Of a DNA stretch of 64,000 nucleotides, positions 7,405-16,187 are shown piece after piece. Below the pieces are notes generated by a model, which saw only the letters and a list, made by a program, of their open reading frames with translations, was not told the DNA's origin and searched no databases. The stretch's first letter is position 1, and every line of letters starts with the position of its first letter. The stretch is from Bog-366 sp963722555 (GTDB lineage Bacteria; Acidobacteriota; Terriglobia; UBA7540). Made by a program: the position numbers and the translations under genes. The stretch covers positions 558,001 to 622,000 of the forward strand of contig CAVRNQ010000005.1 in assembly GCA_963722555.1 (NCBI GenBank), given 5' to 3'.

Positions 7405-7432
7405 TTGACGCGCCTGCGGCTTTCTGTTACAA
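7405..7432 (+). promoter_or_regulatory. Possible promoter of the aminotransferase gene
   Basis: TTGACG (7405-7410), 16 bp, TTACAA (7427-7432). The -10 match is poor. If real, transcription would start at or within a base or two of the ATG at 7440, giving a leaderless mRNA. Confidence 0.3.
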
Positions 7433-7439
7433 ACGGACC

Positions 7440-8660
7440 ATGCCCATGATGCAACCGGTCAACAATACTTGCGTTGTGAACGCCGCCACGCGGCTCGCGC
7501 GGGTGCGCTACGCCATACGTGATGTGGCGGTGCTGGCGGAGCAATTGGCGCGGGAAGGCAAGACCATCCTCCCGCTGCATATTGGTGATCCGCTGAATTT
7601 CGACTTCCGTACCCCTCCCCATTTGATCGAAGCCGTCCACAAAGCCATGTGCGACGGCAGGAATGGCTACGCGCCCTCGCTCGGCATCCCCGAAGCGGTC
7701 GAGGCCATCCGTGCTGAAGCTGAGCGCAAAGGGATTCGCAACCTGCAGAGTGTTTTTCTGACGGCAGGAGTGAGCGAAGCCATCGACCTTTGCCTGACGG
7801 CACTCGTGAATCCCGGCGAAAACATTTTGACGCCCTGCCCCGAGTACCCCCTGTACTCGGCCGTGCTGGCCAAGCTCGGTGCGCAGCCCAACGGCTACCG
7901 CCTCGACGAGGAAAACCGTTGGGAGCCCGACCTGGAAGACATCGAGCGCAGGATTTCTGCCCGCACGCGTGCCATCCTGGTGAGTAATCCCAACAACCCC
8001 ACGGGCGCGGTTTATTCGCGGCAGACGCTGGAAGGGATCGCCGAGCTGGCGCGCCAAAACCACCTGGTGATCTTCGCGGACGAAATCTACGACAAGCTGA
8101 TTCTGGAGGACGCCCCGCACACGTCGCTCGCCGCCTTGGCGCCCGATGTTCCGGTGGTGACCCTCAACGGACTCTCCAAGTCTTACCTGGCTCCCGGCTG
8201 GCGCGTGGGTTGGGGGGTGGTGAGTGGGGAGGCGGCGGCCGTGAAGCCTTATCTGGAGGGGATTCATCAGTTGCTGCGGGCGCGCCTGTGCTCGAACCAT
8301 CCACAACAATACGCTGTGCGCCCGGCACTGGAGGGTCCACAGGATCACTTGGCCGAGTTTCGCGCCAAGCTGCGGGCACGGCGTGACCTGACCGTAAACT
8401 GGTGCCGCGCCACCCCGCATATGAGTTGCGTCGAACCCCGCGGGGCGTTTTACGCGTTCCCCAAAATCGAGGTCCCGGTCAGCGATGAACAGTTTGTAAA
8501 GCAGTTGCTGATGGAGAAGGGGGTGCTCGTGGTGCATGGCGGCGGTTTCGGCCAGGCCCCGGGAACCAAGCACATCCGCATCGTGTTCCTCCCGGATGAG
8601 GCCACGCTCGAGCGCGCTTATCAGGGAATGCGCGCCTTCATCGAGGAGCACTACGCTTGA
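7440..8660 (+). CDS. PLP-dependent aminotransferase (alanine-transaminase-like, class I/II)
   Basis: A 406-residue cytoplasmic enzyme of fold type I. It shows the signature residues: SNPNNPTG (182-189), ADEIYD (213-218, with the PLP-contacting Asp and Tyr) and Lys247 in LSKSYLAPGWRVGW, the internal aldimine lysine. The overall pattern (RVRYAIRDV near the N-terminus, LSKSY...GWRVGW) resembles AlaA/AlaT-type glutamate-pyruvate transaminases more than aspartate enzymes; the substrate is inferred. I start at ATG 7440 because the upstream in-frame extension is translated repeat sequence. No clear ribosome-binding site precedes it, consistent with a leaderless message. It stands alone, with a non-coding gap behind it. 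Confidence 0.85.
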   Translation: MPMMQPVNNTCVVNAATRLARVRYAIRDVAVLAEQLAREGKTILPLHIGDPLNFDFRTPPHLIEAVHKAMCDGRNGYAPSLGIPEAVEAIRAEAERKGIRNLQSVFLTAGVSEAIDLCLTALVNPGENILTPCPEYPLYSAVLAKLGAQPNGYRLDEENRWEPDLEDIERRISARTRAILVSNPNNPTGAVYSRQTLEGIAELARQNHLVIFADEIYDKLILEDAPHTSLAALAPDVPVVTLNGLSKSYLAPGWRVGWGVVSGEAAAVKPYLEGIHQLLRARLCSNHPQQYAVRPALEGPQDHLAEFRAKLRARRDLTVNWCRATPHMSCVEPRGAFYAFPKIEVPVSDEQFVKQLLMEKGVLVVHGGGFGQAPGTKHIRIVFLPDEATLERAYQGMRAFIEEHYA

Positions 8661-9046
8661 GGATTTGTTCGGCATAGGACAAGCCGGTCCTGCCGCTGCT
8701 CCAGAAGGAAAGCGTAGCCATGAGTGGGGACGCTTGGAAACCCTCCGGCCCCGAGCAGGGATCGAGACTGAGAATGATCCGGACGCCGTTGCGTCAACAT
8801 GCGGCTCCCCGCAAAGAATCCCGCAGTTTACTTTGCGGCGGGAGCCCTGTAAAATGCAGGATTGCGCGTAGTGAAGTGAATAGCCCTGGGTTTGCGGCGG
8901 GTGGCACGAGGTAAGGTTCTCAGGTTCCCGGGCGCCTCCCGCAGGAAGCATCTTTCTTTCAAGTTCTGAGGGCTGCGCAGGGAGGCTGCGGGAACCGCCG
9001 CGGGAAGGCACGCGCCCCCGCCGGACGTTATCAAAGGAGGCTGTAC
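8661..9046. other. Gap with no recognisable gene
   Basis: 386 bp between the aminotransferase and the STAS gene. Open frames here lack ribosome-binding sites and family features. The only clear signal is the AAAGGAGG ribosome-binding site at the right edge, belonging to the next gene. Confidence 0.5.
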
Positions 9047-9397
9047 ATGGGATTGACTATCGTGGAGAAGCAAGTGAGCGGAGTCACCGTCCTGCAACTG
9101 TCAGGCCGCATAACTCTGGGCGAGGAGAGCAGCCAGCTCCGGACCAAGATCAAGGATGTGCTGGGGCAGGGTAAGGCGCGCCTGGTTCTCGACCTCGGCG
9201 AAGTGACTTACATTGACAGCGCCGGATTGGGTACGCTGGTGGCGGGATTTACCTCGGCTCAAAACCAGGGCGCCAACATGAAGCTGGCCAATCTGACCAA
9301 GCGCTTCGATGAGCAGCTCCACATCACGAAGCTGGTCACCGTGTTCGACTGTTACAAGAACCTGGAAGACGCCCTCAAGTCCTTCGCTGCGCCCTGA
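9047..9397 (+). CDS. STAS-domain anti-sigma-factor antagonist
   Basis: A 116-residue single STAS domain of the SpoIIAA/RsbV type. The phosphorylatable serine lies in the canonical YIDSAGLGTL motif (Ser58). Such proteins, when unphosphorylated, bind an anti-sigma kinase and free its sigma factor; the partner is not encoded nearby. An ideal AAAGGAGG site lies 8 bp before the ATG. The length is normal for the family. A GC-rich hairpin without a clear T-tract follows 50 bp after the stop. Confidence 0.9.
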   Translation: MGLTIVEKQVSGVTVLQLSGRITLGEESSQLRTKIKDVLGQGKARLVLDLGEVTYIDSAGLGTLVAGFTSAQNQGANMKLANLTKRFDEQLHITKLVTVFDCYKNLEDALKSFAAP

Positions 9398-9449
9398 CCG
9401 GCAGAACGCCTTCACACTGAGATTCTGCTTCCGCTTCCCATCCAGGCCG

Positions 9450-9480
9450 GCGGCGGGCGTTTCTCGAGCGCGCCCGCCGC
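9450..9480 (+). terminator. GC hairpin after the STAS gene
   Basis: GCGGCGGGCG (9450-9459) pairs with CGCCCGCCGC (9471-9480). A T-tract is missing, so this may be only a weak or factor-dependent terminator. Confidence 0.3.
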
Positions 9481-9690
9481 GGGGGCTCCGCCAGGTTATG
9501 GCCTGTTCTCCCACCCCCTGTGCCCCACTGCCGGAGCGCCGCTCCGTTTCGGATGACAGGGCAGCAACGAAGGTGATATAAGGGCGTCGCGCGCAAGCCT
9601 GACTCGGGCGCATCATCCGCCGGGGAGCCTCGGACGCATGTCCCGCACCGGCTCGCCGGCTGCGCGCACTAATTCTCCACGGGAGGGTCC

Positions 9691-10713
9691 ATGGGTCATG
9701 AAATTGGCTGGAGCATCATGCTGGTTCTGGTGGGAGGCATGCTCAACGGCAGCTTCGCTGCCCCCATGAAGCGGCTCTCCGCGTGGCGTTGGGAGAACAT
9801 CTGGCTGGTGTACGTTTTCACCGGACTCGTCATCTTTCCCTGGGCCATAGCACTGGCCACAGTTCCTCATCTCGCCGGCGTCTATCAGCAAGCCTCCGCA
9901 TCAGTGCTGGCCAAGGTCTCCCTCTTCGGATTCGCCTGGGGCATTGGGGCCGTTTTGTTCGGCCTGGGAATTGCGCGGGTGGGGCTGGCGCTGGGTTTTG
10001 CGGTGATTCTCGGCATCACCTCTTCGTTCGGTTCGCTCCTCCCGCTGGCGATCCTGCACCCTGACCAATTGGGCACGCGGCGCGGCTTGGCGCTGATGGC
10101 CGGGACCGTGGTGATGACCCTCGGGCTGGTCTTCCTGGGCATGGCGGGCATGCGCCGCGAACGCGACCAGGTTTCCGGCACGGCGTCGGCGCGCTCGGGT
10201 TTCGGCATGGGCCTCCTCATCTGCGTACTTTCCGGCATCTTTTCTTCCATGTTCAATTTCGCTTTTGTTTTCGGCGAGGAATTGCGGCAGCAGGCGCTGC
10301 AGGCCGGGGTCTCAACGGCCATGGCTGGCAACGCCATCTGGGCGCTCTCCGTCAGTAGCGGCTTCATCGTCAACGCCGCCTACTGCGTGTACCTCCTGAA
10401 CAAGAATCGCACCTGGGGCGCCTTCCTCCAGAAGCCGGCGGGCACAAGTTACTGGCTGGGCGCGGCCTTAATGGGAGCGCTCTGGTTCAGCGGCATCGTT
10501 GTTTACGGCATGGGCGCCGCCGGATTGGGCGCCCTGGGCGGCATTATTGGCTGGCCTGTGTACATGTCTATTAACATCATCACCGGCATCGCGTGGGGAT
10601 TTGCGGGCGGGGAGTGGAAAGGCGCCGGCCGTCTGGCCCTGGGTTATTGCCTGACCGGTATTGGGATACTGCTCCTCGCCATCGCCGTGATCTCGCTCGG
10701 CAACGCCGCTTGA
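9691..10713 (+). CDS. RhaT-family sugar/proton symporter-like permease
   Basis: A 340-residue integral membrane protein with about ten hydrophobic segments (for example WSIMLVLVGGMLNGSFAAPM at the N-terminus). Length and the motif NGSFAAPMKR...WENIWLVY fit the L-rhamnose-proton symporter family (RhaT, about 344 residues) in the drug/metabolite transporter superfamily. The rhamnose catabolic genes are not present, so the substrate is inferred only from the family. GGGAGG lies just before the ATG. It converges with the methyltransferase gene, with a family R1 repeat between them. Confidence 0.8.
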   Translation: MGHEIGWSIMLVLVGGMLNGSFAAPMKRLSAWRWENIWLVYVFTGLVIFPWAIALATVPHLAGVYQQASASVLAKVSLFGFAWGIGAVLFGLGIARVGLALGFAVILGITSSFGSLLPLAILHPDQLGTRRGLALMAGTVVMTLGLVFLGMAGMRRERDQVSGTASARSGFGMGLLICVLSGIFSSMFNFAFVFGEELRQQALQAGVSTAMAGNAIWALSVSSGFIVNAAYCVYLLNKNRTWGAFLQKPAGTSYWLGAALMGALWFSGIVVYGMGAAGLGALGGIIGWPVYMSINIITGIAWGFAGGEWKGAGRLALGYCLTGIGILLLAIAVISLGNAA

Positions 10714-10715
10714 TT

Positions 10716-10929
10716 CAGGCTGCGGAAGAACTTGTAGGCGCTGTCATTCTGAGGAGCCGCAGGCGGTCCTGAGCATCGCGAAGGAAGAATCTCGTATGTT
10801 CATGAGAATGCGCAGGGCGAGAATCTTCGCGCAATTTATCCTGAGCGGGCAGAGCGAGATCCTTCGCTGCGCTCAGGATGACAGCGAAGGACTCAGAATG
10901 ACAGCAGGGAAGCGTTTTTCCGCAGCCTC
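10716..10929. repeat. Palindromic element, family R1 copy 2
   Basis: Begins CAGGCTGCGGAAGA and ends TTTTTCCGCAGCCT, with internal GCTGTCATTCTGAG and CAGGATGACAG inverted segments. The last ~80 bp (from GAGCGGGCAGAGCGAGATCC) are identical to those of copy 3 at 12.3 kb. It lies exactly between the convergent ends of the permease and the methyltransferase. Confidence 0.85.
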
Positions 10930-10995
10930 TTAATGGCGCCTGCGGCCCCGCAAACCAGGCAATCCGACTCCGAATTCAGAGGAGTCGAGCGGCTT

Positions 10996-12054
10996 TCACG
11001 CTCGCGCTTCGAATACGAGGTTGAACGGCGTCTGGGTAGCGCGACGAAAGCTTTTGAACCCGCCCTGCATCACCACATCGCGCATGCGGGCTTCGCCCGC
11101 CTGGGCGCCCAGCGCCAAGCCCACTTCCTGCGCACGCGACGCGGGCGTGCAGACCATCGTGGAAGCGGAATAGAACACCCGTCCCACGGGATTCAGATTC
11201 TGCTCCACATGATCGTGCGCGAAGGGCTCGACGATCATCCACACCCCGCCCGGTGCCAGCGTTTGCCGCACGTGCGCCGCCGCCCCGGCCGGATCGCCCA
11301 TGTCATGCAGGCAGTCGAAGAACGCCACCAAATCGTACCCCTTGCCCGGGAACTCCTTGGCCCAAGCCACTTGAAATCCTACCCGGTCGTGCAGCCCCGC
11401 CTTTTCCGCGGACTTCCAGGCAAACTCGATGGACGGTGCGTGATAGTCGAAGCCCACGAACTGCGATTTCGGGTAGGCCTTCGCCATCAGCACCGTCGAG
11501 GCTCCATGCCCGCAGCCCACGTCCGCGACCTTGGCGCCGGATTTGAGCTTGGCCTCCACGCCCTCCAGCGCGGGGATCCAGGAGTTCACCAAGTTGGCGG
11601 CGTAGTTCGGCCGGAAGAAGCGCTCGGTGCCCTGGTACAGGTCGGCGCAGTGTTCATGCCAACCCACGCCAGCTCCAGTCCGGAACGCCTCCGTGATACG
11701 CGGCTCATCCTTTAAAACGGAAGCGATAACCTGATAAGCTCCGGGCAAGTAGACGGGACTGTCCTCAACCGCCAGCGCAAAGGCCTGTTCGTCCGGCAGG
11801 GTAAAGCGTTCGGTCGCAGCGTCGTAGGTAACAAACCCCCCTGCCGCTTGGGCACTCAGCCACTCGCGCACGTAGCGTTCCGTGGTGCCCGTTTTCTGGG
11901 CCAACTCTGGCGAGGTCATCGGACCAGCTCCAGCCATGGCTTTGTACAAGCCCAACTTGTCGCCCACGATCACCAGCGCGGCGTTCATTGCCGCGCCGAT
12001 CTCACCCACTGCCTGTCCCATGAATTTCTCGAGCTTGGCTTGATCGATTGGCAT
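10996..12054 (-). CDS. SAM-dependent methyltransferase with N-terminal winged helix
   Basis: A 352-residue protein. The first ~95 residues form a winged-helix/dimerisation-like region (TSPELAQKTGTTERYVREWL), followed by a class I Rossmann methyltransferase domain with motif I VADVGCGHG (177-184) and a downstream acidic FVGFD strand. The layout resembles small-molecule O/C-methyltransferases of the Acidobacteria/actinobacterial type with an N-terminal HTH domain; the substrate is unknown. Start ATG 12054 has AAAGGAGG just upstream, so the 17-residue earlier extension is rejected. It converges with the permease and is followed, on the other side, by a repeat and the HAD gene. Confidence 0.85.
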   Translation of the reverse strand: MPIDQAKLEKFMGQAVGEIGAAMNAALVIVGDKLGLYKAMAGAGPMTSPELAQKTGTTERYVREWLSAQAAGGFVTYDAATERFTLPDEQAFALAVEDSPVYLPGAYQVIASVLKDEPRITEAFRTGAGVGWHEHCADLYQGTERFFRPNYAANLVNSWIPALEGVEAKLKSGAKVADVGCGHGASTVLMAKAYPKSQFVGFDYHAPSIEFAWKSAEKAGLHDRVGFQVAWAKEFPGKGYDLVAFFDCLHDMGDPAGAAAHVRQTLAPGGVWMIVEPFAHDHVEQNLNPVGRVFYSASTMVCTPASRAQEVGLALGAQAGEARMRDVVMQGGFKSFRRATQTPFNLVFEARA

Positions 12055-12247
12055 AGTTCCTCCTTTGTGTACAAGTGATATCAGGAAGGAATAGACCCCG
12101 CGCAACGCGTCAAGAACCAGATTCCCAGGCGATTGAGTTGTTAGGATTAAGCCCTTACTGCGACAAACAGTCTAACCTGGAACTCTTCGCGAAGCAACCG
12201 GAAAGCGTTGGGGAGAGTCACCTGGGGCTCGTCGGAGGTCCTTTGAA

Positions 12248-12370
12248 CAGGCTGCGGAAAAAACCGTAGGCGCTGTCATCCTGAGCGGGCAGAGCGAGAT
12301 CCTTCGCTGCGCTCAGGATGACAGCGAAGGACTCAGAATGACAGCAGGGAAGCGTTTTTCCGCAGCCTGT
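12248..12370. repeat. Palindromic element, family R1 copy 3
   Basis: CAGGCTGCGGAAAAAACC at the left, TTTTTCCGCAGCCTG at the right. Shorter than copy 2 but identical to it over the right half, including the ACTCAGAATGACAGCAGGGA segment. It lies between the methyltransferase and the end of the HAD gene, both on the minus strand. The stretch 12055-12247 shows no feature that I can support. Confidence 0.85.
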
Positions 12371-12439
12371 TTGAAGTCGCACCCTCAAAACACCGCGCGC
12401 AACCGTTGGGGAGGGGCAGGTCGCAGCCGTTCCGGCCTT

Positions 12440-13153
12440 TCACCAGGTAGCCAGGACGCTGTCCAATTCCGGCAGCGACGTGATGCGCGGGCATTCGGCC
12501 TGCGGGTAGGCGCCGATGCGGTCGATGAGCACACCGTGCAGGCCGGCGAGTTGGGCTCCTCCCACGTCCGTTGCGTACGTGTCGCCCACAAACACGGCCT
12601 CCTGCGCTGCCGCTCCGGCGCTGCCGAGCGCCAGTTGAAAGATTTCAGGATGCGGCTTCTCGACCCCCACCAGGGCGGAGTCGAAGACCGCCTGAAAGTA
12701 GTCGCGCAGGCCCTCGTGCTTGAGTTGATCTTCCATCGTACCCACGGAATTCGAAATCACTCCCAGGAAGTAACCTTGTTGTTTCAGGGAGGCTAGGTAA
12801 CCTGGCGTCTCCGGCATCACCACGGACCAGCAACGAATGTTGCGGAACCCGTCCGCCACCAATCGAATCAAGCGCGGGTGCGCGGGCTCGGGCGCGCCGA
12901 TCAAGCCCATCAAAGCCTGCAGGTACTCGGCCCAGTAGTAGTGGTCGATGGTGCGCGGCACCTCGCCCTTGCGAATCTGGGGCCACAGCCACTCGTCAAG
13001 CTTCTGCTTGGCGGTGCGCTCGGCAGCGTGGAAATCTTCCACGCTTGCCGGGAAGCCCTGCGCGGCAAGGTCGCGAGCCCGTTCTTCGAGGCGCGGATAA
13101 AGCAGAGTGTTACCCGCGTCGAAGAAAATGGCGCGGATGTGTGATGATTTCAT
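12440..13153 (-). CDS. HAD-superfamily hydrolase
   Basis: A 237-residue cytoplasmic HAD hydrolase. Motif I is FFDAGNTLLY (nucleophile Asp12; the usual acid/base Asp two residues on is Gly-Asn in the FDAGNT variant), motif II VISNS, the Lys in EKPHPEIF and motif IV VFVGDTYATDV. This pattern fits haloacid-dehalogenase or phosphatase-like HADs with a helical cap; the substrate is unknown. The start at 13153 is chosen because AAGGAGAGGG lies just upstream. It is divergent from the TPR-thioredoxin gene. Confidence 0.85.
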   Translation of the reverse strand: MKSSHIRAIFFDAGNTLLYPRLEERARDLAAQGFPASVEDFHAAERTAKQKLDEWLWPQIRKGEVPRTIDHYYWAEYLQALMGLIGAPEPAHPRLIRLVADGFRNIRCWSVVMPETPGYLASLKQQGYFLGVISNSVGTMEDQLKHEGLRDYFQAVFDSALVGVEKPHPEIFQLALGSAGAAAQEAVFVGDTYATDVGGAQLAGLHGVLIDRIGAYPQAECPRITSLPELDSVLATW

Positions 13154-13264
13154 TCCCTCTCCTTGCAAGCCTGCATGACGGCGGAAGTTTCTCCCGTCTG
13201 GCCGGCTTCCTGGAAACTTGGATTATAGCAGCCGCGCGGTGTTTCCCGCCGCCAAGGAATTGCC

Positions 13265-13293
13265 TTGACCCAATCCGGGCTTGCCTCTAGATT
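13265..13293 (+). promoter_or_regulatory. Sigma-70 promoter of the TPR-thioredoxin gene
   Basis: TTGACC (13265-13270), 17 bp, TAGATT (13288-13293). The start site is expected near 13300, 18 nt before the GTG. Confidence 0.6.
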
Positions 13294-13317
13294 AGGGCCT
13301 TTCACGGAGAAGCGGGC

Positions 13318-14670
13318 GTGACGCAAGCTGGAAACCTAGCGTGGGAAGGAATCGCTCTGCGGTTCGGCCTCGGCTTATGCTTGGTCGTGGCCGGCGGGCA
13401 GTTCCCCCTTCCGGCGGCGCAATCGGCTCCCCAGCCAGCCGAAGAAAAGTCAGAGAAGAAAACCGCGCCGGAACCCAACGAAGAGAAAGCCCTGGGTGAA
13501 GCTTTCCGCTCGGCAGAGAACAATCCTCAAGCCCTCATCAAGAATCTGGAAGATTTCCTGACGCGCTTCCCGAAGAGTTTCCGGCGCGAACTCGTTTTGC
13601 GCACGATTTGCCGCGAGGCCACGGATACCAATGCCCCGGACGTCACCTTGAAATACGGGGCCATGCTGCTGGAAATGACTCCTGACGATCCGACTCTGCT
13701 TTCCCTGCTCATCGAGGCGCTGGAGCGGCAGAACGACCGAAGCAGCCGCGCGCGTGCCATCGACTACTCCACGCGCCTGCTGGCGGCCGTGGAAAAACTG
13801 CGCGCCCAAGCTTCCTCCCCGCCGGCCCCGGAAAAGGGCGCACCGGAGAAATGGGCGCCGCGCCTCGCCGGGATATATGCGCGGCGCGCGGCGCTCTATC
13901 AGGATTCCGGCGAGCTCGACCAGGCCCTGGCCGATTTTCGAGAGAGCTACCGGATTCGTCCCACCGCCCGCGCGGCTGAACATCTGGGAGATGTGGCAGC
14001 GAAGCAGGGCGATATCACCCGCGCCGTGGATTACTACGTTACCGCCTTCGCCTTTCCGGAGAAGGATTCCGACCCCGCGCACCGCCGGGAGATTCGCCGC
14101 AAGCTCGGCAGCGCGTACGTGGATTTGCACCATTCCGAGCAGGGATTGGGAGACCTGGTGTTGGCGCGCTACGACGAGCTCACGCAGCAACTCGGGGTGC
14201 GTTTTGCGAGCGAGCCGGCGCAGAATAGCGGCCGTCGCGATCCTTTCGACTACGTCCTGGAGCGGCCGGATGGCAAGCCCCTCCGCCTGGCGGATTATCG
14301 CGGCAAGGTCATGGTGATGGATTTCTGGGCGACCTGGTGCGGCCCCTGCCGCCTGGCAGGCAGACTCTTCGAGCAGGTGATGGAGAACTTTCGCAACGAA
14401 ACCGCCGCCGCTTTTCTGGCCGTGAATGTGGATGAGGATCGCAGCAGCGTGCCCGCCTTCCTTAAGGAGGTTGGCTGGACTGTTCCCGTGGCCTACGGGC
14501 AGGGGCTGGATCAACTGCTCGGTGTCAGTGGTCTCCCGACCATCGTCATCTTCGACCGGCAGGGCCGCATCGTCTTTCGTCAGGAAGGCGTCAATCCCGA
14601 AGGCTTCGTGGGAGAACTCGAAAAGCACCTGCGCGAGGTACTGCATGAGCCCGCGGCGGGGCGGAGCTGA
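13318..14670 (+). CDS. Exported TPR + thioredoxin-fold protein (TlpA-like)
   Basis: A 450-residue protein with a signal-like hydrophobic stretch (about residues 12-35), a central helical region with tetratricopeptide-like repeats (for example ARRAALYQDSGELDQALADF) and a C-terminal thioredoxin-fold domain of the TlpA/ResA class with the redox motif WCGPC (340-344). Exported proteins of this class reduce disulfides of cytochrome or cofactor-assembly partners; the TPR region probably holds the client. The start is GTG at 13318, just after a sigma-70 promoter and a GGAG site. It converges with the amidohydrolase gene. Confidence 0.8.
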   Translation: MTQAGNLAWEGIALRFGLGLCLVVAGGQFPLPAAQSAPQPAEEKSEKKTAPEPNEEKALGEAFRSAENNPQALIKNLEDFLTRFPKSFRRELVLRTICREATDTNAPDVTLKYGAMLLEMTPDDPTLLSLLIEALERQNDRSSRARAIDYSTRLLAAVEKLRAQASSPPAPEKGAPEKWAPRLAGIYARRAALYQDSGELDQALADFRESYRIRPTARAAEHLGDVAAKQGDITRAVDYYVTAFAFPEKDSDPAHRREIRRKLGSAYVDLHHSEQGLGDLVLARYDELTQQLGVRFASEPAQNSGRRDPFDYVLERPDGKPLRLADYRGKVMVMDFWATWCGPCRLAGRLFEQVMENFRNETAAAFLAVNVDEDRSSVPAFLKEVGWTVPVAYGQGLDQLLGVSGLPTIVIFDRQGRIVFRQEGVNPEGFVGELEKHLREVLHEPAAGRS

Positions 14671-14757
14671 AGCGGAGGGGAGGGAACTGCTGGGGGCAGG
14701 GCGGAACGCACGCTGATTGCGTACGCCCCGGGAGGTGAATTTCGCCCCGCCGCGCGC

Positions 14758-15984
14758 CTAAGCGGGCAGGCTGAGCAGGCGCTGGGCGTTTTCGCAATAG
14801 ACCTTGCGGAGAATCTCGTCCGGCAGGCCGAGCCCGTAGATTCGCCACCGTCCCTGGGGAGGGACGGGCGCCGGCGCGTAGTCGAAATATTCGTCTTCGG
14901 TCTCCAGGAAGCGGTAGTAGATCTCATACAACTCATCGCCGAAGATCTGTTGCGGAGTGTCCGTGCCATGCGGGACCGCGTCCGTTCCCAGCATGATGCG
15001 GTCCTGGTACTTCTCGAAGAATGTGCGCGCCTGCCGCGGCTGTCGGCCGAGTTCGTTGAGCCGGGCTCCCATCTCCACGTGCATGTTCGGGTAGCGGTCC
15101 AGGCATTCCGAAACTTGGGCCAGATCCTCTCCTCGGTTCCCCACGTGCAAGCCAATAAATTGGGTCTTGGGGTGGCGCGCAAACACGCGGTTGCGGGCTT
15201 CGAGCAATTCCGTCTTGCTCGGAAAGTCGTGGTCATAGAACGACCAGTCGGGATGGTTGTTCAACTCTTCGTAACGCTCGTTGAAACGGTCGGTGGGCAG
15301 AAAGAACGCGTCCGGATCGGAAGTATGGATCGCCACGGGCATCCCGAGCGCGCCACAGGCCTCCCACATCGGGTCAAAGCGCGGGTCGTCCAACTTCACC
15401 AACTTCCCCGTCGTGACGTTCTCCCGCAAGTACAGCCCCATCACTTTCGTAATCTTTAAACCCTTGCCGCCGGCCTGGTGGGCACGCGTGATCTCATCCC
15501 CTTGGAATTGGCTATAGCCGGGCTGGTTCGAGCGCTCGTACCACGGTTCGGTGAACACCAGGAAGCGACCCGGGTAAGCCGCCTGCCATTTCTGAATGAC
15601 CTCAACCAGGCCCGGGCCGTGTCCGCCGGTAAGATCCACCATGGTCCGAATATTCTTGCGATCCATCACCGGCAGGATTTCCTCCGGTGGCGCCGGGTAC
15701 TTCATCTTCTCACCCAGGGGAACCCCATTCTTGGATTCTGCCTCGAAGGAAAGGTGGGCATGGACGTCAATCACCGGGAACTTCGCGCGTGAGACCTTCG
15801 TCTCCGGCACGTGCAGCATGCTTTTCGGCCGGAATTTGCCCAGGTCCAGCGGCGTGAAGTGTTTCTCAACCGGTTTCCCGAGGCCCGGCCCCGCCAGCGT
15901 CCGCCCCGGTGAAGTAACCGCTCTGCTTCCGACCATTACCGCCACTGCTCCCCGCAGCCACTGCCTTCGATTCCAGAAACTCAT
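14758..15984 (-). CDS. Tat-exported amidohydrolase (amidohydrolase-2 family)
   Basis: A 408-residue metal-dependent hydrolase of the ACMSD/amidohydrolase-2 class (TIM barrel). The N-terminus carries NRRQWLRGAVAVM, a twin-arginine-like signal. The metal site is visible in VIDVHAHLSF, FIGLHVGN (histidine at the end of strand 5/6) and LGTDAVPHG (catalytic Asp). Members decarboxylate or hydrolyse aromatic and lactone-type compounds; the substrate is unknown. AAGGAGGG lies before the ATG at 15984; the longer upstream reading frame has no support. It is divergent from the DUF4091/CBM9 gene. Confidence 0.85.
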   Translation of the reverse strand: MSFWNRRQWLRGAVAVMVGSRAVTSPGRTLAGPGLGKPVEKHFTPLDLGKFRPKSMLHVPETKVSRAKFPVIDVHAHLSFEAESKNGVPLGEKMKYPAPPEEILPVMDRKNIRTMVDLTGGHGPGLVEVIQKWQAAYPGRFLVFTEPWYERSNQPGYSQFQGDEITRAHQAGGKGLKITKVMGLYLRENVTTGKLVKLDDPRFDPMWEACGALGMPVAIHTSDPDAFFLPTDRFNERYEELNNHPDWSFYDHDFPSKTELLEARNRVFARHPKTQFIGLHVGNRGEDLAQVSECLDRYPNMHVEMGARLNELGRQPRQARTFFEKYQDRIMLGTDAVPHGTDTPQQIFGDELYEIYYRFLETEDEYFDYAPAPVPPQGRWRIYGLGLPDEILRKVYCENAQRLLSLPA

Positions 15985-16113
15985 CTTGCCCTCCTTGTTT
16001 GCTTCGCCCAGTGTCAGATCTTTCCCGCGGACCCTCGGGGCGCAACCACGATCCACCAGCTTAGTTTCCCTCATCCGGAAGGTCAACAGGCTTCTAATCC
16101 CTTTCGAATCCCG

Positions 16114-16142
16114 TTGTTAATTAGCGCGCCGTTCGCGATAAT
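16114..16142 (+). promoter_or_regulatory. Possible sigma-70 promoter of the DUF4091 gene
   Basis: TTGTTA (16114-16119), 17 bp, GATAAT (16137-16142). It would start transcription near 16149, 39 nt before the ATG. Confidence 0.45.
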
Positions 16143-16187
16143 GTGCGGTTCATCGGGCTTGTGCCCGTTCCCCACAGGAGGTCGTTG

